From Acetobacteraceae bacterium (GTDB lineage: Bacteria; Pseudomonadota; Alphaproteobacteria; Acetobacterales; Acetobacteraceae): a stretch of 64,000 nt of DNA. The position numbers and the translations under genes were made by a program. Location: positions 1 to 64,000 of the forward strand of contig JARLIM010000019.1 of NCBI GenBank assembly GCA_031291725.1, in the 5' to 3' direction. Numbering within the stretch: the first letter of the stretch is position 1; every line of letters starts with the position of its first letter. Under the pieces are notes generated by a model that was not told the DNA's origin, did not search any database, and saw only the letters and a list, made by a program, of their open reading frames with translations. Below, in pieces: positions 27,271-34,808 of this stretch.

Positions 27271-27441
27271 TCAGGGATCGATGGCCTGAGCGCAGGCATC
27301 GGTGCTCGCCGCGGCAACATGGCCGATGACGGGGAGAATCTTCAATCCCGCCGATACCACGCGACACGGTGCCGCCAGCAGGCCGCAGCCGTCCAGTGGT
27401 GCGAGTAGCGAGATCAGGCAGATGATGCGGAACAGTCTCAT
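27271..27441 (-). CDS. Small lipoprotein, DUF6726-like
   Basis: A 56-residue reading frame with its own ribosome site (AGAGGAG, 7 bases before the ATG). The start is basic then hydrophobic (MRLFRIICLISLLAPLDGC) and ends in a lipobox-like LDGC with Cys19, so it should be lipid-anchored after signal peptidase II cleavage. The mature part is CGLLAAPCRVVSAGLKILP followed by VIGHVAA and a Cys at 50, resembling from memory the short DUF6726 family found in Acetobacteraceae and relatives. Function unknown. It lies between ugd and selO and is divergent from selO. Confidence 0.65.
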   Translation of the reverse strand: MRLFRIICLISLLAPLDGCGLLAAPCRVVSAGLKILPVIGHVAAASTDACAQAIDP

Positions 27442-27454
27442 GCAGCGCTCCTCT

Positions 27455-27467
27455 TGCCGTTACGGCA
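27455..27467. promoter_or_regulatory. Palindrome in the lipoprotein/selO divergent promoter region
   Basis: TGCCGT, one base, ACGGCA: a perfect 13-base dyad in the 66 bases between the divergent lipoprotein and selO starts. It could be an operator shared by both, or chance. No known binding protein is implied by the sequence. Confidence 0.3.
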
Positions 27468-27507
27468 TGCACCCCCCTTGTTTAGTCATGAACCGAGCGA
27501 GTCTGCC

Positions 27508-28941
27508 ATGCCGTCCTCTTCCGCCTACCGCCCCTCGATGCGCCATGCCGATCTGGGGGGCGATTTTTTCGATGTTGTGGCAGCCGCCACATTTCCCCGC
27601 CACATTCTGCGCCATCGCAATCAGGGCTGGGCGGAGCGGGTGGGGTTGGGAGAGCTGACAGAGGCGGAATGGATCGGCCATTTTGGCCAGTTCGCACCGC
27701 TGCCCGGCAGTTTTCCGGCCCCGTTGGCACTGCGTTATCACGGCCATCAATTCCGCTCCTACAACCCCGATCTCGGCGATGGGCGCGGCTTTCTGTTCGC
27801 GCAGTTGCATGACGTTCAGGATGGCCGCCTGCTCGATCTTGCCACCAAGGGCAGCGGCACCACCCCCTATTCGCGCGCGGGCGATGGTCGGCTGACGTTG
27901 AAGGGCGGTGTGCGCGAGGTGCTGGCCACCGCGATGCTGGAGGCGCTGGGGGTGAACACCTCCAAGAGCTTCTCGCTGATCGAGACCGGCGAGCGGTTGC
28001 ATCGCGGCGATGAGCCGTCGCCCACGCGCGCCTCGGTGCTGGTGCGGTTGAGCCATTCGCATATCCGCATCGGCAGCTTTCAGCGTCTGGCGGCCTTGCG
28101 GGAGACGGAGAATATCGCCCGCCTCGTCGATCACTGCATCACCACCTATTTCCCCGACGACTGGAGCGACGACGCCCAGCAGCGCGTGTTGAATTTCTTC
28201 ACCGGCGTGGTCGGCCGCGTGGCGCGCACGGGGGCGCAATGGATGGCGGCGGGGTTCGTGCATGGCGTGCTCAACACCGACAACATCAACATCACCGGCG
28301 AAAGCTTCGATTACGGCCCGTGGCGCTTCCTGCCGACCTATGACCCAACATTCACCGCCGCCTATTTCGACCATTCCGGCCTCTACGCCTATGGCCGTCA
28401 GCCGGAGACGCTGCTGTGGAATCTGGCGCGGCTGGCGGAATGTCTGCTCGACCTGATCGACAAAGCGGCGCTGGAGGCGGCGTTGGAGCCGTTCTGGAGC
28501 CAATTGCAATCCGCCTTTGGGGTGGCGATCACCAGCCGCCTCGGCCTCGCCTCGCGTGGCGACGACGCGGATCGGGCTTTGGCGCGGGCGATGGTGGGGT
28601 TTCTGCGCGACAGCCAGGCACCGTTCGAGCAGTGTTTCTTCGACTGGATCGGTGGCCTGGCCAGCCAAGCGCGGGCGATGCAGAGCCCGCAGGCGGCGTT
28701 CTACCGCACGGACAGCTTCGCCCCGCTGCGTGAGGTGCTGGCCGATTTCACCCCAGCGGCGCGCGTCGATCTAACTGTCCCGATATTGCAACGTCCGCAA
28801 GCGGTCGCGCTGCTGGTTGACGATGTGGAGGCGGTGTGGACGCCGATTGCCGAACGTGATGATTGGTCAGGCTTTTTTGCAAAATGTGCTGACATCTCCG
28901 AAGTTTCACGCGCCCTGGGGAATCATCTTATGGCGTCTTAG
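27508..28941 (+). CDS. selO: Protein adenylyltransferase SelO
   Basis: A 477-residue SelO/YdiU pseudokinase that transfers AMP from ATP to Ser, Thr or Tyr of target proteins and is linked to oxidative-stress defence. Signature regions are LALRYHGHQFRSYNPDLGDGR split across residues 70-90, DLATKGSGTTPYSRAGDG, LIETGERLHRGD and HGVLNTDN with YDPTF, containing the metal-binding Asn and Asp. The ATG at 27508 (MPSSSAYRPS) is chosen over an upstream TTG at 27454. The bacterial protein usually has a C-terminal Cys; here it is not clearly seen near the end. Glutathione peroxidase follows 49 bases on, consistent with a redox role. Confidence 0.93.
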   Translation: MPSSSAYRPSMRHADLGGDFFDVVAAATFPRHILRHRNQGWAERVGLGELTEAEWIGHFGQFAPLPGSFPAPLALRYHGHQFRSYNPDLGDGRGFLFAQLHDVQDGRLLDLATKGSGTTPYSRAGDGRLTLKGGVREVLATAMLEALGVNTSKSFSLIETGERLHRGDEPSPTRASVLVRLSHSHIRIGSFQRLAALRETENIARLVDHCITTYFPDDWSDDAQQRVLNFFTGVVGRVARTGAQWMAAGFVHGVLNTDNINITGESFDYGPWRFLPTYDPTFTAAYFDHSGLYAYGRQPETLLWNLARLAECLLDLIDKAALEAALEPFWSQLQSAFGVAITSRLGLASRGDDADRALARAMVGFLRDSQAPFEQCFFDWIGGLASQARAMQSPQAAFYRTDSFAPLREVLADFTPAARVDLTVPILQRPQAVALLVDDVEAVWTPIAERDDWSGFFAKCADISEVSRALGNHLMAS

Positions 28942-28990
28942 GTCGGGGAAGATTATAGTGATATCCGTTAAAATTTTGAAACGGATTGAG

Positions 28991-29470
28991 ATGCCTATTC
29001 ACGATTACACCGTACTCAAGGGCAATGGCGAACCACAAAATCTGGGCGTTTTTGTCGGTCACGTGTTGTTGGTGGTCAACGTTGCTTCGCGCTGCGGTTT
29101 TACACCGCAATATGCCGGATTGCAGAAGCTATATGAGCGGTTTCACGACCGTGGGTTCTCGGTTCTTGCCTTCCCCTGCAATCAGTTCGGCGGCCAAGAG
29201 CCGGGCTTGGCCGATGAGATTCAGGAATTCTGTCAGACCAATTACAACGTCAGTTTTCCGGTCTATGCCAAGATCGATGTCAATGGCGGCAAGGCCGATC
29301 CGCTCTACAAATGGATGAAGTCGCGCAAAGGTGGGCTGTTGACGAGTGCGATCAAGTGGAACTTCACCAAATTCCTCATCGACCGTGGCGGTTCGGTGAT
29401 CCATCGCTATGCCCCCACCACCACACCTGAGGCGATCGCAGTGGATATCGAAGCGGCGCTGATGCGCTGA
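28991..29470 (+). CDS. Glutathione peroxidase
   Basis: A 159-residue thioredoxin-fold peroxidase that reduces hydroperoxides with glutathione or thioredoxin. The catalytic Cys is Cys35 in NVASRCGFTPQY (a Cys, not selenocysteine, enzyme). Gln, Trp and Asn partners are in FPCNQFGGQEPG and WNFTKFLID. The ATG at 28991 (MPIHDYTVL) is preferred over upstream in-frame starts that would overlap selO. No signal peptide, so it is cytoplasmic. It sits directly after selO, so the pair may be a small oxidative-stress unit. An AT-rich stretch at 28940-28990 may hold its own promoter. Confidence 0.93.
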   Translation: MPIHDYTVLKGNGEPQNLGVFVGHVLLVVNVASRCGFTPQYAGLQKLYERFHDRGFSVLAFPCNQFGGQEPGLADEIQEFCQTNYNVSFPVYAKIDVNGGKADPLYKWMKSRKGGLLTSAIKWNFTKFLIDRGGSVIHRYAPTTTPEAIAVDIEAALMR

Positions 29471-29522
29471 ATCTCCGCCCGGTGCGTAAAATTCACGCAG
29501 CGTGTGAATGTTAGCGAAAACA

Positions 29523-29534
29523 TGATTTAAATCA
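29523..29534. promoter_or_regulatory. FNR/FixK-like palindrome upstream of ppsR
   Basis: TGATTTAAATCA is a perfect 12-base palindrome, 124 bases upstream of the chosen ppsR start. It matches eight of ten conserved positions of the FNR/FixK consensus TTGAT-N4-ATCAA (outermost T and A differ). An oxygen-sensing Crp/Fnr regulator may therefore control the ppsR-bphP-bphO operon. Binding is inferred from sequence only. Confidence 0.4.
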
Positions 29535-29658
29535 GAGAGGATCGGTGCGGCGTGGCTTGAAATTGCTGTGTGCGGTGTATCTTTAGTGTTGCACGTGGCT
29601 TAAAAATAACATGTCCATGTTTGCAATCTCTGTGCGTTCCCGTTCAGTGGGGGGTCCG

Positions 29659-30981
29659 ATGTCATCCAAAGCCGTGTCATCCGCGGATGTCACGCTTCAC
29701 CTCGATCTGGACGGAGTGATCCGTCAGGCGATTTTTGCCGATGGGGTATCGCCTGAGGCGGCGGGGGCGTGGGTGGGCCGCCGGTGGTCGGAGACGGTCG
29801 CCTGCGAGGGGCGTGAGAAAATTGCCGACATGTTGGATGATGCCCGCACGCTTGGCGTGGGGGGCTCGCGCATGGTGAGCCAGATTTTCCCCAATGGGGA
29901 GGAAGTGCCGGTGGAGTATTCCACGGTGCGCCTGGGCGACTCATCTGGGCTGATCGCTATCGGTCGCAATCAACAGGCGCGAGAGCGGGATTCTTGGAAG
30001 CTGCGCGAGATTGAGACGCGCTATCGCCTGTTGTTCGACACGTCGCATGACGCGATAGTGGCGCTGCGCTGCGACGGGATGCTGATCATCGAGGCCAATC
30101 AGGCAGCCATCCGGGCGCTGGGCTTGCTGGCGGGACAGGATTTTCTGCCTGAATTGGCGTCTTCGGAGCAGGAGATGTTCCGTGCGATGCTTGCCCGTGT
30201 GCGCAAACAGGGCCGGGCTCCTGGCATGGTGCTGCATCTGGGCGCTGATCATGCGGGCTGGATGGCGCGTGCGGTGTCGCTGGGCGATGACACGCAGAAT
30301 TTTGTCTTGCTGCAACTCTCCCCGATATCTGTGCGGCCGCCGCTCCGATTGGACGATATTGTGCAGCGTTTGCCGGACCCCTTCGTGGTGATCGACCAGG
30401 ACGGCACCATCCTGCGCTCCAACGCCGCCTTCCTCGATCTGGTGCAGATCGGCGGCCAAGGCACGGTGTTGGGGCAGTCCATCGGCCGCTGGATGTTGCA
30501 GTCCGGCGCGGACCTCCTTGCGTTTCTGACAGCGATGTGTCGCCAGGGCCATGTTCGGCGCTTCTCGACGCAGTTGCGCGGTGAGCGGTCCACGGAGGTG
30601 CCGGTCGAAATTTCCGCCGCCTATGACAATGAAACGGAGCCGGGCTGCATTGGGCTGATCATCCGCGATGTCTCGCGCTGCGCGGCACATGGAGCGCAGG
30701 CGTCGAAAAAGACTCGCAAGAATGTCAGCAAGGGCAATGCGCTGCTGGATGCATTGGGAGAATTAACCGGCGATATCAGCCACACAACCCTTCCGGCATT
30801 GGTGCGACAGGCGGTGGGGCTGATGGAAAAGCACTTCATCGAGACGGCGCTGGAGCATGCCGGGGGCAACCGCACCGCAACGGCGGAGTTGCTCGGGCTC
30901 AGTCGGCAGAGCCTCTACATCAAGCTGAACCGCTACGGTCTGGACGGTGGCACTGTGGCGGTGTCGGACAATGAGCCGTGA
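29659..30981 (+). CDS. ppsR: PpsR/CrtJ family transcriptional regulator
   Basis: A 440-residue aerobic-type repressor of photosynthesis genes. Three PAS-like domains (about 10-95, 110-215 and 225-335) are followed by a linker helix and a Fis-type helix-turn-helix at about 390-430 (FIETALEHAGGNRTATAELL, then GLSRQSLYIKLNRYGL). PpsR binds TGT-N12-ACA sites upstream of bch, crt and puf/puc genes. No Cys lies in the HTH, unlike the redox-active Cys of CrtJ, so redox sensing by that thiol is unlikely. The ATG at 29659 follows GGGGGGT by 5 bases; an ATG at 29611 without a good ribosome site would add 16 residues. The end overlaps bphP by 11 bases. Confidence 0.9.
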   Translation: MSSKAVSSADVTLHLDLDGVIRQAIFADGVSPEAAGAWVGRRWSETVACEGREKIADMLDDARTLGVGGSRMVSQIFPNGEEVPVEYSTVRLGDSSGLIAIGRNQQARERDSWKLREIETRYRLLFDTSHDAIVALRCDGMLIIEANQAAIRALGLLAGQDFLPELASSEQEMFRAMLARVRKQGRAPGMVLHLGADHAGWMARAVSLGDDTQNFVLLQLSPISVRPPLRLDDIVQRLPDPFVVIDQDGTILRSNAAFLDLVQIGGQGTVLGQSIGRWMLQSGADLLAFLTAMCRQGHVRRFSTQLRGERSTEVPVEISAAYDNETEPGCIGLIIRDVSRCAAHGAQASKKTRKNVSKGNALLDALGELTGDISHTTLPALVRQAVGLMEKHFIETALEHAGGNRTATAELLGLSRQSLYIKLNRYGLDGGTVAVSDNEP

Positions 30982-33190
30982 CGCGGGGAGCGGCTCCGAT
31001 CGTGATCTGAGCGGCTACGCGGCGGCGCTGTCGCCTTCCTTCGGGCGGGCGTCGCTGGACAATTGCGAGCGCGAGCAGATTCATCTTGCCGGTTCCATCC
31101 AACCGCATGGCGCGCTGCTGGTGCTGCGGGAGCCGGATCTGACCATTCAGCAGGTCAGCGAAAACCTGTGCGCCGTTCTCTGTATCCCGCCGCGCGATTG
31201 TCTGGGCCTCGCCCTGGCCGCGTTCATGCCGACGCTGGGTGCGGCGGTGCGGTCGCTGGCGGGGGAGCAATTGGACCACCTTCCGATGGCGGTGCATGTG
31301 GAACTGCCCGTGACAGGTGCCTGCGATGTGGTGCTGCACCGCCCGGCGTCGGGGGGCTTGATTGTCGAAATCGAACGCCGCGGATCTGCGGTGGTGTCGG
31401 CTGGAGCCATAGAGGAGCGTCTGCGCCGCATCATCGCTTGCGGCGATCTGGCCGCCTTATGTGACGAAGCCGCCAGAGTGTTTCGAGAATTATCGGGCTA
31501 TGACCGGGTGATGATCTATCGCTTCGATGCCGAGGGCAACGGTGCCGTGGTGGCCGAAGCACGGCGGGATGATCTGGAGCCCCTGCTTGGCAATCACTAT
31601 CCGGCCTCCGACATTCCGAACATCGCCCGGCGGCTCTATCTGCGCAATCGGGTGCGCGTTTTGGCTGATGTGATGTTTGCCCCGGTGCCGATCGTCCCGC
31701 GCCCTGCGCCGGAGGGGGGCGTCGAGCCGGATGTATCGCTTGCCACGCTGCGCAGCCCGTCGCCAATTCATGTGCAATATCTGAAGAACATGGGGGTGCG
31801 TGCGACGTTGGTGGTGTCGCTTGTGGTGGATGGGCTGCTGTGGGGATTGATCTCCTGCCATCATGACACTGCGCGTGTGGCGGATTTCGGCGCTCGGGTG
31901 GTGTACGAATTGCTCGCCGAGGCCATTGCAACCCGCATTGCCGCGCTGGAAAGCTTTGTTCAGAGCCAGTTGGAATTCGTCGTCCGCCGCATTGAGCTGC
32001 GCATGATTGCCGCGATCGGGCGGGGTGATGATTGGCGCAGCGCCGTTTTTGATGGCGCGCACAGTCTTCTCGATCCGTTGAGGGCCACCGGCGTGGCGCT
32101 GCTCTGCGAGGGCGAATGCCGCACCGAGGGTGTGGTGCCGAGCCAGACGGTCTTGAACGAGATTGCCGCGTGGATGGACGAGCAGGCGATCCACGGTCTG
32201 CCGCGCAATCGGGTTTTCGCCAGCAGTGCTTTGTCCATCGATGCGCCGCGCTTCCTGCCCTTTGTCGATGTGGCCAGCGGCTTGGTGGCCACTCCGATTT
32301 CGGCCACCCGCGGCGAATATCTGCTCTGGTTCCGTCCGGAGGTGGTCCGCACGATCAGCTGGGGCGGCGATCCGAGCAAGCCGGTGGAGGTGGGGGCGGA
32401 CCTGCAAACGATCGCGCCGCGGCAATCCTTTGCGCAGTGGTGTCAGCGCGTGTCAGGCACAGCGTTGGCGTGGTCGGCGGCGGAGTTGGCGGCGGGTCGG
32501 ATGATCGGGGAGACCGTCAGTGATCTGGTGCTGCAATTCCGGGCGGCGCGCATGTTGATTGCCGAACACGGATTGCATCACGCCACGCGCGAAGTGGTGC
32601 AATCCGACCACCCCATGCTGATTGCCGACGCATTCGGGCAATTGTTGCTGGTCAATCCGGCTTTTTTGCGGACGATGCCGCAAGGCTCCGCGCCGCCACA
32701 CCATATCGACGATCTGCCCGCGCTGTTTCTGGCGCCTGACGCCATCCGTCGTCGGCTGACCGATCTGTGTCATGCACGGCGCCCCTGGCGTGGTGAGGTG
32801 ATGTTGCGGATGCCGTCTGGCACAGAAGCCTTGCCGCTGCTGGTGCGTGCCGATGCGGTGATGTCGCAGCCGGGCGTGACGGTGGGCTATGTGATCCTGT
32901 TCACCGACCTGTCCGCCAGACGCGATGCCGAGCGCGCCCGTCGTGATTTTCAGGAGAGCATTGCCGAAGGACAGCGTGTCATCGCCGCGCGGCTCGGTCG
33001 GCTGGAGGGGGAGGCAGAGAGCAGGCTGCGAACCGCCCTGCTCGAAAACGCGCAACTCGCTGCGCTGGAAATCGCGGATGGCGTGGAAACGCGGGATATG
33101 GCGCGGCGTTTGGACAGCGTCCGCGCTTCGATGCAGCGGATGGCGGACCTCATCGCGCGGCTTGTCCACCATGCAGGGCGGGCGGCGTGA
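30971..33190 (+). CDS. bphP: Bacteriophytochrome with PAS output, no histidine kinase
   Basis: A 739-residue red/far-red photoreceptor. The photosensory core is PAS (about 20-130), GAF (about 140-310) and PHY (about 330-510). Cys32 in LDNCEREQIHLAGSIQPHG is the biliverdin-attaching Cys; the GAF motif PASDIP (211-216) and the PHY tongue PRQSF (483-487) are intact. Then come a PAS domain (about 540-650) and a helical tail to the end. No H-box or HATPase is present, so it is not a sensor kinase. This architecture matches RpBphP1/BrBphP, which antagonise PpsR2 by direct binding in far-red light. It lies between ppsR and the heme oxygenase gene in one operon. Confidence 0.93.
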   Translation: MSRDAGSGSDRDLSGYAAALSPSFGRASLDNCEREQIHLAGSIQPHGALLVLREPDLTIQQVSENLCAVLCIPPRDCLGLALAAFMPTLGAAVRSLAGEQLDHLPMAVHVELPVTGACDVVLHRPASGGLIVEIERRGSAVVSAGAIEERLRRIIACGDLAALCDEAARVFRELSGYDRVMIYRFDAEGNGAVVAEARRDDLEPLLGNHYPASDIPNIARRLYLRNRVRVLADVMFAPVPIVPRPAPEGGVEPDVSLATLRSPSPIHVQYLKNMGVRATLVVSLVVDGLLWGLISCHHDTARVADFGARVVYELLAEAIATRIAALESFVQSQLEFVVRRIELRMIAAIGRGDDWRSAVFDGAHSLLDPLRATGVALLCEGECRTEGVVPSQTVLNEIAAWMDEQAIHGLPRNRVFASSALSIDAPRFLPFVDVASGLVATPISATRGEYLLWFRPEVVRTISWGGDPSKPVEVGADLQTIAPRQSFAQWCQRVSGTALAWSAAELAAGRMIGETVSDLVLQFRAARMLIAEHGLHHATREVVQSDHPMLIADAFGQLLLVNPAFLRTMPQGSAPPHHIDDLPALFLAPDAIRRRLTDLCHARRPWRGEVMLRMPSGTEALPLLVRADAVMSQPGVTVGYVILFTDLSARRDAERARRDFQESIAEGQRVIAARLGRLEGEAESRLRTALLENAQLAALEIADGVETRDMARRLDSVRASMQRMADLIARLVHHAGRAA

Positions 33191-33861
33191 ACGAAAAATT
33201 GGGCCTGTCCCTGCAATTGCGGCAGGCGACGCAGGATTTGCACGGTCTGGCCGAACGCAGCGGGATCATTGCCGAGTTGCTGCACGGTCGCGCTGACCGG
33301 ATGTCCTACGCATTGTTGCTGCGCAATCTGCTACCCGCCTATCAGGCGCTGGAATGCGGGTTGGAGCGACACCGGCACACGCCGATCGCCGGCCTATTTG
33401 CCCTGTCAGCGACGTATCGCAGCGAGCGCATTCTGTGCGACCTTATCTCTCTGGCGGGGGCGGACTGGACTTTTGTGTTGCCCGAACTGCCGGAGGCCAC
33501 CGCCTATGCGCAGGCGGTGGCGGTGGCAGCGGAAGGCTGTGGCGAGCGGCTGATCGCCCATGCCTATGTCCGCACGCTCGGCGATCTGTCAGGTGGGCAG
33601 ATCATCGCCCAATTGCTGGTGCGCAGCCTTGGCGAGCCTGCCCGGCACCTTCAGTTTCACGCCTTCCCGCTGATTGCCGACATCGCTGCCTTCACTGCCG
33701 ATTACCGCGCCCGATTGGACGCGGCAGGCGCGCGCCTTGCCGCAATCGACACCGTGTTGGACGCCGCCCGCAGCGGATTTGCGCATAATATCAGCCTCGC
33801 ACAGGCGGTCGGCTACTCCGCTGCCGCAGCCAGATCGGTGCGGGCGAGCGAGGGGCGGTAG
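33187..33861 (+). CDS. bphO: Biliverdin-producing heme oxygenase
   Basis: A 224-residue HO-1-type heme oxygenase that opens heme to biliverdin, CO and iron. The proximal heme ligand is His19 in QDLHGLAERS, and the distal-helix Gly-rich motif is RTLGDLSGGQ. It starts at a GTG overlapping the bphP stop (GTGA), so it is translated with the photoreceptor and should supply its chromophore. The last 49 bases overlap the tail of vanB on the opposite strand. Length is typical of bacterial BphO/HmuO. Confidence 0.92.
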   Translation: MNEKLGLSLQLRQATQDLHGLAERSGIIAELLHGRADRMSYALLLRNLLPAYQALECGLERHRHTPIAGLFALSATYRSERILCDLISLAGADWTFVLPELPEATAYAQAVAVAAEGCGERLIAHAYVRTLGDLSGGQIIAQLLVRSLGEPARHLQFHAFPLIADIAAFTADYRARLDAAGARLAAIDTVLDAARSGFAHNISLAQAVGYSAAAARSVRASEGR

Positions 33862-34808
33862 AAGGTGTCGATGGTCACGTGGCCGGTGGCGCGCGAGACA
33901 CAGGCGCAGAGTTTGCGGCCCTCACGGCGCTGTTCTTCCGACAGGAACACGCAGCGATGATCCAGCGCTGACGCCTCCACCACATCGACCACGCACAAGC
34001 CGCATTCACCGCGCTGACAATCATTGGCCAGCTGAATCCCATGCCGCGCCAGCGTGTCGAGCAATGAGGCGTCGCTGGGGACGTGCAGTGTCAGGTTGTG
34101 GTCGCGCACATGCACATCGAACGCCTCCGGCTCGCGTGCCCCGCCCGCGCCGAAGGTTTCGAACCGCAGCAGAGCGGGCAGACGCCCGGCCGCTTTCCAT
34201 GCGTTGCGGGCTGCGGTGAGCATACCGTTCGGACCACAGATATAGGCCTCGCCCTCGGCATGCAGACGGGCGAATTCCTGCGCGAAATCGATCACCGCGC
34301 CCTCTGCCTCCACGAACACGGTCAGGCGGTCGCCGAGCAGGGCGGTGAGGTCATCCAGGAATGCCATGCTGTTGCGCGTGCGTCCGGCATAGAGCATCCG
34401 CACCCGCCCACGTTTGGCCAAGGCACGGGCCATCGACAGGATCGGGGTGACGCCGATGCCACCAGCGATCAGCAGATATTCCGGGCTGGAGCCGCTGAGC
34501 TGGAAATGGTTCCTGGGGGCAGCCACCTGGATGCGATCGCCTGCCTGAAGTCCGGCCATGAAACGAGAGCCGCCACGTCCGTTCTCCAGCCGCCGCACCG
34601 CAATCGTCCAGGCGCCGCCCTCGTCGTTGACCACGGAATAGGAGCGGATGCGATCCAGCCCGCCCAGCGTGAGCGCCACGCTGAGATGGCTGCCGGGTTC
34701 GGCGCGGGTGAAGCCGAATTCCGGGCGGATGCGCAACAGACGCACGTCGCCGGCGATGGTCTCGGCGGAGAGGATGGTGGCAGGCAGGGTGTCAGGCGCG
34801 GAGTGCAT
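33813..34808 (-). CDS. vanB: Vanillate O-demethylase reductase subunit (VanB-like)
   Basis: A 331-residue phthalate dioxygenase reductase-type protein. It holds an FMN-binding domain (RSYSVVNDEGG), an NAD-binding domain (LIAGGIGVTPILSMA) and a C-terminal plant-type [2Fe-2S] domain with CQRGECGLC and a later Cys in the same domain. It passes electrons from NADH to the Rieske oxygenase VanA. I prefer the ATG at 34808, with GAGGA 7 bases before it, over an ATG at 34817. Its start overlaps the GntR gene by 17 bases, and its end overlaps bphO by 49 bases on the other strand. Confidence 0.88.
   Translation of the reverse strand: MHSAPDTLPATILSAETIAGDVRLLRIRPEFGFTRAEPGSHLSVALTLGGLDRIRSYSVVNDEGGAWTIAVRRLENGRGGSRFMAGLQAGDRIQVAAPRNHFQLSGSSPEYLLIAGGIGVTPILSMARALAKRGRVRMLYAGRTRNSMAFLDDLTALLGDRLTVFVEAEGAVIDFAQEFARLHAEGEAYICGPNGMLTAARNAWKAAGRLPALLRFETFGAGGAREPEAFDVHVRDHNLTLHVPSDASLLDTLARHGIQLANDCQRGECGLCVVDVVEASALDHRCVFLSEEQRREGRKLCACVSRATGHVTIDTFYRPSLARTDLAAAAE

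Noticed and set aside
29491-29509. Terminator hairpin after glutathione peroxidase (ATTCAC...GTGAAT)
   Set aside because: The stem is only 6 bases and AT-containing with no T-run; too weak to list.
29471-29658. PpsR-type TGT-N12-ACA site upstream of ppsR
   Set aside because: TGT and ACA triplets occur but only with spacings of 8 and 14, not 12.
30971-33190. Classical two-component phytochrome kinase
   Set aside because: No H-box, N-box or HATPase motifs after the PHY domain and no response regulator gene nearby.
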